Assembly: GCA_019009955.1 (NCBI GenBank)
Contig: CM032233.1
Coordinates: 94,311,501-94,375,500, forward strand
Length of the DNA stretch: 64,000 nucleotides
From: Riptortus pedestris
Taxonomy: Eukaryota > Arthropoda > Insecta > Hemiptera > Alydidae
Direction of reading: 5' to 3'
Part shown: positions 23,778 through 35,372 of the stretch, piece after piece
Layout: every line of letters begins with the position of its first letter
How positions within the stretch are numbered: position 1 is the stretch's first letter
Program-made: the position numbers and the translations under genes
Notes under the pieces: generated by a model
What the model saw: only the letters and a program-made list of their open reading frames with translations
Told to the model about the DNA's origin: nothing
The model's database searches: none

Positions 23778-24292
23778 AAAAAGGTTTCAATTGATAATTT
23801 TATGGGGTTTAATGAACTTTCAAACTGGGCAATCAGTTTTTTTTAATGCCATATTTTTCTAGAATTTTCCCTCTCCCCCAGCACCAAACTAACTATTCAA
23901 ACTCACGGTCACCTCTTTTGTGACTGCCATTTACTGAATAACGCTAGACAAGTTCTTAGGAAGAATATACAACTTTGGCCTTAAGACGAACAAACTTTGT
24001 TCTATAAGTTTTCAAAAACCCTTGTCCAATTTGCACAAAAATTAACTTCTTTTTAGTTTTCCTATTCATTCATTTATTTGATTTTCATATTGTCTTTAAT
24101 TTATTTTAATTATTTTAGGTTACATTTAATCCAACTTCTTCCTTTAATCATATCTTAACAATTTACAAAGGAATAGAAGAATAAGAAGGTAATTAATATG
24201 AGTGAGATGAAGGGAAAGTCACAGTGCAGTAAATAGATCAAATAAACTTGAGAAAGGGGAAAAAAATAAGAAAATTCCATATATAGCAAATT
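23778..24292. other. No feature recognised
   Basis: Unique-looking AT-rich DNA left of the inverted Penelope-like repeats. Confidence 0.4.
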
Positions 24293-24985
24293 TACGGCCA
24301 CACTTCCACAGTAAAAGTTTATTCAAGCAACAGAGTGCTTTCGACGCAGTGTCTCATCGCCAGTGTCCTTTCGCCAAACCAAAGAAAACCATAAAGAACC
24401 TATCTTTAAATAAATATTACAAAGTCTAATAGTTGCCAATCATAAAACATAATATTCCTAAAACTAAAAAAAACAGCACATTAAAAAAACCTTTCACAAA
24501 ACCAACAGGGAAGTTTAATAAATAAATCCTTGAGACAACGACAGAAAAATGAAAACATCATAAGAACTTAGTAGACAACGGGTCTAAGGCCATTCAGGTT
24601 AACATCCAGGACGTTAGGTAGGTTCCCTCTCTCTTCTTCACTCTCGCCAAAATACAGATGATTTGCTTTCATTGTAATATTCTATTAGTTCGTTGTATAG
24701 GTTTAATTCTTTTGGTGTTTTTATTTTTCTGTGTCTGACTTAAGGATTTATAGAACTTTCCTGCTAATTTTGAGATAGCTTTTCTGATTTGCTGTGATTT
24801 AGTTTTAGGAATAATATGTTTTAACTATTCGACTTTTTAATGTTTTTTTTTTTTAAACTGTAATAGACAGAGATTATTTTTTCGTTTTTTTGGTCTGTCA
24901 ACATGACACTGACGATGATGCACTCCGTCGAAAGCGCTCTTTCGCTTGAATTAACTTTTACTTTGGAAGAGTGGCCGTTTTTATT
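24293..24985. mobile_element. Inverted pair of Penelope-type terminal repeats
   Basis: Two copies of one 75-85 base sequence in inverse orientation: minus at 24293-24368, plus at 24905-24985. Shared text includes ACACTGRCGATGA, CGTCGAAAGC, GCTTGAAT, AACTTTTACT and GTGGCCG. The CTGACGA...GAAAGC spacing fits the hammerhead-like motif of Penelope-like element repeats. On the minus strand the interior (24620-24800) has protein-like text in shifted frames (TPKELNLYNELIEYYNESKS, then GNLPNVLDVNLNGLRP). I cannot assign it, but it may be coding remains of the same element. Confidence 0.5.
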
Positions 24986-25395
24986 AAACCTGCAATATAA
25001 TACACTTCTAACTGTCAGAAAGCCAACCTTGGAAGAAAATTCATTGTTTTTAAAACATGTATTTTATTTTGTATTTAAAAATAGGTTATTTGAAATACAA
25101 TTCCAGGTCTGTTGCATAACCGTAAAGGATAGTCCGCAGGCCGGCCGTGGTTTTGAAAGAAATATGATATGCAGTACTGCTCACATTGATGAGAGAGAAT
25201 CAACCTGAATCTTACACACGAATAAGCATTTCCTGTGCAATGCTTAGCCAGCCGAAAAGGATCCGTGTCTAAATCACTGTTATTTCGGGAAGTAGGGAGC
25301 AGTCACCGTTATCACTGGAACACTTCACTCACATCTTTGACTGGCGGTTGTGGAATAGGAAAAGAACAGACCGTGACACTGGTCAACTTGATTTT
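24986..25395. other. No feature recognised
   Basis: The frames here (up to 101 codons) have no recognisable domains and end at the next HINE. Confidence 0.4.
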
Positions 25396-25501
25396 TAGCA
25401 GATTTCTCTTAATGAAATAAGCTATTGAGGTTGTGATTTATTTCGCGATTTATGAAATATTTCTCAAAATATCCATTGATTATAATAACGAATATGAGGT
25501 C

Positions 25502-25550
<49 letters not shown>
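25396..25550 (+). mobile_element. HINE 5' fragment with (TA)n
   Basis: TTTTTAGCAGATTTCTC and AATAAGCTATTGAGG head, leader, (TA)n at 25508-25550. The body is replaced by a different repeat. Confidence 0.7.
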
Positions 25551-25551
<1 letters not shown>

Positions 25552-25785
25552 TAGCTCAGATACCCGGCTTCGCCCGGGAATTGATATGAGGCTGAATGGT
25601 GATGATATTTTTTTGGCAAGGCTTTACTTTGAACAATATTTTTACATTTACCCGTCCCAGTGTTTAGAGTTAATACCCGTTGTTGGCATTTGTTAATAAT
25701 AAAATTAATTTTTTATGTAGGTCTTCACTGTCCTCCAAATTGCCACACTTCCCGTCTCCTGTGTATTATGCATAGATTTTAGTTA
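25551..25785. repeat. Repeat beginning with a CCCGG hairpin
   Basis: CTAGCTCAGATACCCGGCTTCGCCCGGGAA starts directly after the (TA)n. The CCCGG-CTTCG-CCGGG hairpin next to a microsatellite is a frequent start of dispersed repeats in animal genomes; the class is not clear. It runs up to the piggyBac insertion site. Confidence 0.4.
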
Positions 25786-27448
25786 TTAACCCTCCGTTGT
25801 GCGCGCTAAATTTTTTACAAATACATTATCACTAATATGAAATGTATGTACCAATTATGATATGAAATTATGTGGGACTTGAACAAAAATATTTGCTGAT
25901 ATTTATAACTTTATTTTGGAACAAAAAGTACCTAAGTAAAACATAAAAGCTAATTATTATTTGAAAAATCAACTTCTTAGGCAACTGTTAATCTTCTTCC
26001 TCGAGACCTGGTTCTTCATTGGCAATGCACTCATTGCAGGTTACTCGGCGGGTTGAATGGTTTTTACAAATGAACCGTGAACATGTTGAACAACGTACGG
26101 TTCTAAGGGAAAGCTGGTATAATAATTATCGGTGGTGAGGTTTCTATTGGTATTCAGAATAGGTTGCATAAGACGTTTTACTATGTCAAATGGTTTGTTG
26201 GATATTTGAAATGGGCCTGGGCGTTGTGCACCGCAGTAGATCAAAAAATCATAAGTATAGGTGGTTTTGGCATCACAAAGTGCATATAACTTCAAACCAT
26301 ACTTAGCCGGTTTATTAGGCATGTATTGAATGAAGGAGCAGCGACCGCGAAAAGGATGCAACATTTCATCAATAGTTACAAATTCAGACAGGCAATAATT
26401 TTTTTTGCAGTTCTCAACGAAGACAGTGTATACTTCCCTTATTGCGGCAAGTTTGTCACCAACTTCTCTTTCTTCTCTAGTTGATTTGTCATCAAATCGA
26501 AGGGCAGCAAGCAAAAAACTGAAGCGTTTTATGCCAAATGCTGCCCTACACAACATCATTCCTGTCCCATCTTTCCTCCATCCCGACTGTGCTAAAGTAT
26601 GATTTCCCTTCCGTGAAGCGAAAAGGTACAGCAACCCAAAAAGTGCTTTCATTTCGGCCCTTGAAGTAGCATTGAAATCTCTTTCTCTAAATTCCTTTTT
26701 TTTTTCTCTATTTTTTTGTGTTTAGCACTTTCTCTTCTGTCTCCAATGTATAAATTGGTAAAATATACTATTTTATCAATCAACTCGACCGGGAAATATT
26801 TAAAGAACAGCTCCAATTCAGATGTAACCCCTTTAGAATTTGAGGTTGGCCCAGGTAAAATTTTCAAAATATTTTTTGATTTTGTTTTGGTGGAATGGAA
26901 TGCAAGAGGATCACTGAGCCAAATAGTTTCATTATTTTTACCTAAAAATACATCAAAATCTAACCTTTCTCTAACTTCAAAATCCTCTTCGGCCGAGAGT
27001 TCACTCTCACTTGAATGTTTGTCAACATCATAATGCTCTTCTTCCCCTTCACTATCATCCGAAAAGTCCAAAACCGATTCCCCGTCAGACTCTTTTTCTA
27101 ATTCTAGCAAAATCGAAGCAAGTTCATGGGGTTCGTAGAATCTTCGTGGTTGAGACATGGCAAAAAAAAATCCGAGAAAGTACGCGTGCGGCCCTTCGTG
27201 CCAAAAGTTGAGTAACAAATAAGTACGCGCGCGGTCCTTAATGCCCAAGTAACGACCACTTCGCTTCAAACTGCCGTGACTGACTGACAGATATTTTCTG
27301 AAGACCACGAGTGCGTTGACTGTGTGGGAGGGGAGTTGGGAAAAGCATATTGGTAAGACATTGGCCCCTAAGTTGAATAGGCAGGAAATCCCACTACCTT
27401 TTTTGTGCTTGGGCACACAGGACCGCAGCGCGTACAACGGAGGGTTAA
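25786..27448 (-). mobile_element. piggyBac element, broken
   Basis: TTAA target duplications lie at 25786-25789 and 27445-27448. The terminal inverted repeats read CCCTCCGTTGTGCGCGCT (left) and CCCTCCGTTGTACGCGCT (complement of right), with one difference in 18. A single transposase gene lies on the minus strand with its 5' end near the right terminus. At about 1.66 kb it is shorter than intact piggyBac elements because of an internal deletion. Confidence 0.93.
25988..27158 (-). pseudogene. piggyBac-family transposase, two frameshifts and a core deletion
   Basis: The transposase would cut and paste the element at TTAA sites using an RNase H-like DDD core. The likely start is Met at 27158 (MSQPRRF); the frame remains open upstream into the terminal repeat but that part is not protein-like. 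An acidic N-terminus (SDDSEGEEE) is followed by the dimerisation region (FFKYFPVELIDKIVYFTNLY). A 10-base A run (26696-26705) is one base off, splitting the frame. The second frame (to 26041) holds the first catalytic Asp in FVTIDEM (26368-26370), the NKPAKYGLK block, and the second Asp in TTDNYYTS (26128-26130). After FPLEPYVV the sequence jumps to the Cys-rich C-terminal domain in another frame (CSRFICKNH...CNEC, 26083 down to the stop at 25988-25990). The third Asp region is deleted. Inactive. Confidence 0.9.
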
Positions 27449-27590
27449 GGACAAAATATTAACACAGATTTGAATTAATTTTTCCAGGTGAGGTACCTCA
27501 TATTTCAAATTGGAATGAATTGTTGAGCATATCAATATTTCTATAAAAATTACTTGCTCCACACATTGTTCCTAGAGAAATGTATAAAAC
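27449..27590. other. Spacer right of piggyBac
   Basis: AT-rich. It continues the interrupted sequence from 25785. Confidence 0.4.
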
Positions 27591-28197
27591 AAAAGTTAAT
27601 CTAAATATCAAATTAAACAACTTTTGTTATGTGCATGTTTGTTGAAAAACAAATAGACAATGAAATATCACGAATTTTTATTTCAGGCCTCCCTTATAAC
27701 CCCCACTCCCGTTCCAACCTAAAAATTTTAATATAGGTTATAATCATGGATGAATTAATGCTAATTGACATACCGAGTTTTTTTTTTTAAGTTTGGTTTA
27801 ATCGTTAGCGCCCAATGAAATAGTAGACTCCCGCTTTAGTTTATAGTGTATATCTCGTTTATAATTCGGTATAAGAAAAAAGTGTATATAACAAAAGTTA
27901 CTCTAAATAACAAAATAAACAACTTTTGTTATGTTCATATTTGCCGAAAAACCAATAGGAAACGAAATATCGCTATTTTTAATTTCTGGCTTCCCCTATA
28001 ACCCCCACTCCTGCCCGTCCCTAGAAATGTTGGTATGGCTTGTTATAATAAAAGCGTTAGTGCTAATACATATACCGAGTTTTATTTATTTCGGTTGGGT
28101 CTTTTGTTCCAAATAAAATTGTTCATTTCCGCTATTGGTTTTAGCGTATATCTCGTTAATAATTCGGTTTACGAAAAAAGTGTATATAACAAAAGTT
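27591..28197. repeat. Tandem repeat of about 300 bp, two copies
   Basis: AAAAGTTA recurs at 27591, 27893 and 28191, marking two diverged units (about 302 and 298 bp). Both units contain AACAACTTTTGTTATG, AAACGAAATATC/AATGAAATATC, CCYATAACCCCCACTCC, CATACCGAG and TATATCTCGTT...AATTCGGT. A satellite-like local duplication. Confidence 0.8.
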
Positions 28198-28735
28198 AGG
28201 TACAATGAAGGGGTCAAATAACCATTAATTTTATTGTTTTAGGTGGTAGGTCATATGTCTTAGAACATAAATAAAAAAAGATTTCCATGATTATTCTTTT
28301 CCCTTTTGGAGATATTCAATTTTACGAGAAACTATATATTTGCTTTATGAAAAGCTCAAATTGACACTTTGCAATTTTTTTCTGTCCACAAATACTTACT
28401 TGGTACCTTAGTTTATTTTTTTATTGTTTTTAAATATATTTATGAATACACATAAAAAATTCCATCAAAATTGGTTCGTAAATAAGAAAGTTACAAATAA
28501 TTTTTGAAATGAAAACAAATTAACTTTACAGTTCCTAATCGATAGAAAACACTAAAATCACAAAACTTTAAGAGACCATAAAATCCGAACCGTTAAAGAT
28601 ATATCAAAAATATTTGGTATGGTTTCTTAAATCAATGAATAGAACCCCCAAAATAAAATTCAACAAAATCTGAAATCATGGGTGTCATGGTGTGGTTGAA
28701 TTGATGTGGAATGACCCATAAGTATATTTGTCTGT
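28198..28735. repeat. Possible MITE ending GGGTCATTCCACATC
   Basis: The minus strand begins GGGTCATTCCACATC at about 28720. The left side has GGGGTCAAATAACC at 28209. This could be a diverged terminal inverted repeat, but the match is short. No coding sequence. Confidence 0.3.
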
Positions 28736-29610
<875 letters not shown>

Positions 29611-29669
29611 TCGTGGCCTGTAGTTTCTTTACATGAAGTTTTGTACTTTCATTAATTTGTCAAACGAAC

Positions 29670-29860
29670 TTGTGTGTGTGTGTGTGTGTGCGCGTGTGTG
29701 TGTATATATATATATGTGTGTGTGTGTGTGTATAGTTTCGGACCTCATTTTCGGCATCTGCTTGGTAGGTTCGACGGACATACTCGTATGTAGATATTTT
29801 TTGAAAATTTCGTCGTGAGTACAACCTCAATAACTGATTTCCCATGAGGGGAATCTGTTA
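29670..29860 (-). mobile_element. HINE 5' end with (TG)n/(TA)n
   Basis: (TG)n with a TATATATATA core (29670-29731) is followed by the leader in minus orientation (GGACCTCATTTTCGGCATC) and the 5' palindrome variant GATTTCCCATGAGGGGAATCTGTTA (29836-29860). No body present. Confidence 0.7.
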
Positions 29861-30160
29861 ATAAAAACTGTTAAACAATCTGGAAATGCTACCATACATT
29901 TTCCATTGTTCTAGCAATTAAACGCCAAGGCTTGTTCTAGCAAGTAAACAAGGCTTGGAATTTATGATGTGTTTGAGATGTTAGTTCCTCAGAGCTTGGA
30001 GTGAAAATAAGTAATAGTAAGAATACTGAAAGTTGAAAAATTGCAAATAAATCGGTTAATATTATGTTAAAGATAAAATCTACATAAAAATAATAATTAA
30101 AATATTAAATGACGAAATAGGCTATAAATTGCGATAAATTACGTTTAAATATTTAGTTTG
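29861..30160 (-). mobile_element. Diverged HINE body
   Basis: 29861-30000 shows nothing. 30020-30160 (AAAAATTGCAAATAAATCGGTTAATATTA) is a diverged body that leads into the CA repeat. Confidence 0.4.
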
Positions 30161-30181
30161 TTACACACTCACACACACACA

Positions 30182-30235
<54 letters not shown>

Positions 30236-30360
30236 AATATATAGTTTTGAACGGTCCCCATTTTTGTTGTCTCCTGGGTAAGTTTGAAGGACATTTGAAC
30301 AATTTTTTGGAATGTCTCGACATGAGTACAACCTCAATAACTGATTTTGCAATAGAAATC
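30161..30360 (-). mobile_element. HINE 5' end with (CA)n
   Basis: (CA)n at 30165-30236, leader (CCCCATTTTTGTTGTCTCCTGG), then CCTCAATAACTGATTTTGCAA at about 30330-30350. The usual TA run is replaced by CA. Confidence 0.7.
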
Positions 30361-31106
30361 AGTCAATAAACAATGCCAAAGAAACGGAAATAGGTTTTCC
30401 TTTTTATCTCAGCAACTGTACGATGGACGCGTTGTGCGAATGTGACCTTGTATCCATATTTACTATGGTGATTAGGGAGAAGGTCAATAACTTGAACACA
30501 TGTGATATTCAATGGGTTTTTATAACAGTCTTCGTGCGACACACCTCTTCCGCTGTATCATTTAAGATCTCATATTTAATAGCTTTAAGGATGTATTACA
30601 ATGTTATAATGAACGGATTGGTTACCATGCGTGTTCATGAGCACACCTGATTTATTATTGAAATTACGGCATAGGTATAAGATACGACATTGGAGAAACT
30701 ATTGCGAAACTGCCATTTTTAATTATTACGTTTTGCTAGATTTTTAATTATAAAGCTGGAATAATCTTCTGTGCCATATTGTTTTATGTCGTCTACTTCT
30801 GTTTAATATTTTCTCCAGTATTCGAAAAAAAATATTACGTTTTTTTTTAGAACGCTAGAACAGCGGACCATCCATCTCGAGTACATTCCTAGTCAATAAA
30901 TGGCCTATTATGCCATCAATTCATTAAATTAATGAAGAAGACTAGGTAATGTTCCTTTGAACCGGATTGAATACACTGCATTTTGAATATTTTATTTCTA
31001 TTTCCGACACTCCTTCTGATTTTCGCACCACAAACTGAGCAGCTAAACATCTCATGCCCGGCATAAATTTTAAGTTCTGCTTATTTTTGCTTCTTATTGC
31101 TATAAA
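30361..31106. other. Unique-looking DNA with one dispersed repeat
   Basis: The 75-codon frame at 30423-30650 has no domain I recognise. 30705-30990 resembles 37330-37530 (see that entry). Confidence 0.4.
30705..30990. repeat. Unclassified dispersed repeat, copy A
   Basis: Shares GGAATAATCT-CTGTGCCATA-TTGTTTTATG and flanking phrases, including TGAAGAAGAC, in the same order with 37330-37530. No inverted termini seen. Confidence 0.5.
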
Positions 31107-32616
31107 AAATCCGTTGCCCAGGGGCTGCGTACACTACCATAAGCAGTCTGCAAGTGTATTATTAAAAGGCTGAGACTTGGTGTGCCATAATTGTGATCCC
31201 TGAAGAAAATTTTCTGTCCATATCCAACCTCATAACCATCTCCATTACTTCTCCAGCAACCATAACTTTGGAATTTCCAAAGGGCAAATTTCCAAATGCC
31301 ATACTTTTTATGATGGGTTATTGTAGAAAATCAAATTCTAAAACGAGTTAATATTGGTGAATTTTTCAATTTGAGGCGCCCTTTAGTCGTAAAATGCACA
31401 AATCTATATTTCGGAATCGGCACGTTTTATTGAAAAACGCTGTGACATAAAAGTTGTAGCAAACAAAATTATCTTTGAAAGAAGTCTACGGGAAAAGGAA
31501 TGGAATATGAAATAAAAAAAAAATAAACCAAAAAGTATTTAAAACAAAATAACGCTAAAGTATTCTTGAATGAATTCAAAAAATGTTTACTTATAAAAGC
31601 AACAACATAACAACATTTTTTATAATTAATGTATTTTAAATTATTTACATAGTACTTATATGTAAAAGGAATAGATTTCTTCACCAGCATAGTTTCAAGT
31701 AAGAAGAACCTGTGCGTTATCTTACTGGGAAGAATCATTGCCCCACATTTTTTTTATAAAACATTAAATGGTCCAGTCTTCAACCACTTCCTAAATAAAG
31801 AGGTTTTAAATTAAATAGAAGACATACCACTGATGGAAAGAAATGAAATGTGGCTCCAAAGTTAGTAAATACAGGTAGTAAGTAGTGCATAGAACATACT
31901 GGCTTCAGTTGTTTTACCTGAAACTATGCAGGTGGAAAAATGTATTTATATTAAAATTAATTTCTATGTAAATAGTTTAAAACACATAAATCCAAAAAAA
32001 AAATTATGTTGGTGTTTTTTTTAAGTAAACATTTTATGGAGTCATTAAGAATACTTTTGCGTTATTTCGTTTTAAATACTGTTTTTATTTTTTTTTTATT
32101 GATTTCAGATTCCATTCCTTTTTCCATAGACTTGTTTCGAAGATAACTTTTGTAGGCTACAACTTTTATGTCGCAGCGTTTTTCAATAAAACGTGCCGTT
32201 TCTGAAATAAATATTTATGAATTTTACGACTAAAGAATGAGTCAGATCGAAAAATTAACCAATGTGAACTCGTTTTAGAATTTGCGTTTCTACAATAATC
32301 CGTCATAAAAAGTATGACACCCCATTGGAAATTCTATAGTTATGGACGCTGTAGAAGTGCTCTGAAGATGGTTATATGGTTGGATATGGACTTAAAATAT
32401 TTATCAGGGGTCACAATTATGGCTCACGAAGTCTCAGCCTTTTATTAATACGATTGCAGATTTTATGGGAGCTAGCACTGGAACTTGAGACACCCTGTAT
32501 ATGTATATATATAATTTTGAACGGACCTCATTTTTGCCTTGTCCTAGGACATTTTTCAAAAATCACGTATTAGTACAACCTCAATAGCTGATTTCCCTTA
32601 ACGGAAATCTCCTAAA
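31107..32616 (-). mobile_element. HINE ends flanking a giant palindrome
   Basis: A reversed HINE 3' end (ATCCGTTGCCCAGGGGCTGC, from about 31110) stands on the left. A leader and 5' palindrome (GATTTCCCTTAACGGAAATC, 32590-32609) stand on the right. The body between them is replaced by the palindrome 31139-32470. Confidence 0.65.
31139..32470. repeat. Giant inverted repeat, about 570-bp arms
   Basis: The left arm 31139-31715 and right arm 31903-32470 are inverted diverged copies around a loop of about 190 bases. Paired phrases include CTGAGACTTGG / CGAAGTCTCAG, CATAATTGTGATCCCTG / CAGGGGTCACAATTATG, TCCATATCCAACC / GGTTGGATATGGA, CACGTTTTATTGAAAAACGC / GCGTTTTTCAATAAAACGTG, and TATTTAAAACAAAATAACGC / GCGTTATTTCGTTTTAAATA. 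The 89-codon frame in the left arm is not protein-like. Probably a large foldback element or an inverted duplication of one insertion. Confidence 0.85.
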
Positions 32617-33643
<1,027 letters not shown>

Positions 33644-34500
33644 TTAGAAGATTTACCTTAATGAAAATGAGCTATTGAGGTCGTACTCATGACGCGATTT
33701 TTGGAAAATGTCCTCAAATGTTCATTGATCCTATGCAGTACACAACAAAAATGAGGTCTGTTCAAATATTTGTATATTCGTTTGTTAACGCTCTAGCGAT
33801 CGTAATTTTTGTTTAACCGTTACCAAACTCGATATTTAAATGTTTTATGTAAAACTAAAGACCAAGTCCATTAATGGCTGAAATCCGACAGGTGGGAGGA
33901 GGAGTTTAGAGGGGAGAATTTCGAAAATTCTTAATATCTCCGTTATTATGCGTGGGATAGAAAAATTGTATAAAACCAATATTATTGCAAAGGCAATGCA
34001 CCATAAATGTTGTTATGTATGTTTTTCACTATCTTGTTCATTAACAAAGATATTTGCATTTTTTTAATTTTCGGCCATTAGTAAACTCCCACTCCTACTC
34101 ATGTCATTTTAACAATAAGATGTTTTATTACGAAGCACTTTATTTGAAGCATAATTAACAAATATGGTTTTCATTGAACTTTTATTTTGAGAGATAAATG
34201 CAAATACGTTATGTGATGACGTTATTATATAAGACTTTTCGTTCTTTATTCGACAAAGTTTAATTGAACTATACCAATTTCGATATTTAACCGTCTCAGT
34301 CAACTATAGATGATAATGTTATTGGGGGCAATTGGACCTGGAATAGTAGGGTATTTAGAGGGAAGGACATTTAAAAAAGTCAAAAATCTCCGTTATTGTG
34401 AGTCGGATTGTAAATTGTTTATACGGGTGAAGAACTTGAATATATGCATTGCTTCATTCTCCCCTAGGATGGCAATGCTTGCCTGGATGATTTAAGGTAG
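33644..34500 (+). mobile_element. HINE copy lacking its microsatellite
   Basis: Diverged head (TTTTAGAAGATTTACCTTAA), leader (TTGAGGTCGTACTCATGACG) and a body running to about 34400. Only TTTGTATATTCGTTTG stands where (TA)n normally is. 3' end missing. Confidence 0.7.
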
Positions 34501-34605
34501 CCGGCACCGTCGCAAACGCAGGCTCCAAATCTTTTATGGATTTATACAGCTTAAGCCCATCCTGAAGATTCTTTAGTTGGACAACTTGAACGGCCCTGCT
34601 CTTTT
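34501..34605. other. Short unique segment
   Basis: CCGGCACCGTCGCAAACGC-containing stretch between two HINE copies. Not recognised. Confidence 0.4.
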
Positions 34606-34990
34606 AGCATATTTCCCTTAAGGGAAATCAGCTATTGAGGTTGTCCTCACGACGCAATTTTCCAAATATTTTTTATGTATATACACATATTTGTCTGAGT
34701 TTTAACGCTCGACGGGTCGAAATTTTGGGTTGATCATTAAAAAAACTCGATATTTAATCATTTTATGTAAAAAGAGAGATCAAATTCTTTAATGGCTGAA
34801 CTCGGAACAGTGGAGGGGCGGGGATTAAGAGGGGGTATTCGAAAAATCGAAATATCTCTGTTACAATACGTTCCATACGTTGAATCGAAAACTCGTATAG
34901 AACCAATCTTATTGAAAATTAAATTTACTATAAATATTGTTATATACATTTATACATTATCTTGAATATTAAACAGTTTTCAGCCTTTAT
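34606..34990 (+). mobile_element. HINE copy truncated by a LINE fragment
   Basis: Head AGCATATTTCCCTTAAGGGAAATCAGC, a shortened leader without (TA)n, and body to TTGAATATTAAACAG (about 34975). LINE DNA then follows. Confidence 0.7.
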
Positions 34991-35067
34991 AAAAAATATT
35001 CCAGAATCTTATAAGGAATTAATAAACTACAATTGAAAAACCAGTTACTGACAAACACACTACACAC

Positions 35068-35372
35068 ATGACAACAAAAATGGACAATATCAACAAAAAT
35101 GGTGAACACTTAAAACATTTTATACCAAACGTCATCGAATATTTTAGCAAACCGGTCACATTAACTAAATTTTATACAACACAAGTACAAACGGGGCATG
35201 GTAGGACAAATGCCTATTTCTACCGTTTCGGATTGACCAACGAAACTGTTTCTGTGGATTTACAACGGAACAAACCTACCAACATTTACTATACAACTGT
35301 AGACTACTGACAAAACAAAGACAAACCTTCCAGACTGAAGTTGAAATAAAAATTGGGAAAATGCCCTTTTGA
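35068..35372 (+). pseudogene. LINE (non-LTR retrotransposon) ORF2 C-terminal fragment
   Basis: The first frame reads NKNGEHLKHFIPNVIEYF and then TGHGRTNAYFYRFGL, the familiar segment downstream of the reverse transcriptase in many non-LTR elements. A one-base shift near 35246 moves the rest to another frame, which encodes the CCHC knuckle CFCGFTTEQTYQHLLYNC (C-x-C-x8-H-x4-C) followed by RLLTKQRQTFQTEVEI, stopping at 35370-35372. Reverse transcriptase and endonuclease are absent, consistent with 5' truncation. The clade (e.g. R1/Jockey-like) cannot be fixed from this piece. Confidence 0.8.

Noticed and set aside
26649..27437. piggyBac frame starting at 27437
   Set aside because: The first 93 codons lie in the terminal repeat and non-coding region. 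The protein-like part begins at Met 27158 with the acidic N-terminus.
32360..32385. CTCTGAAGATGG in the right arm of the giant palindrome as another hammerhead-like core
   Set aside because: No GAAA follows at the expected distance and the motif is not conserved in the left arm.
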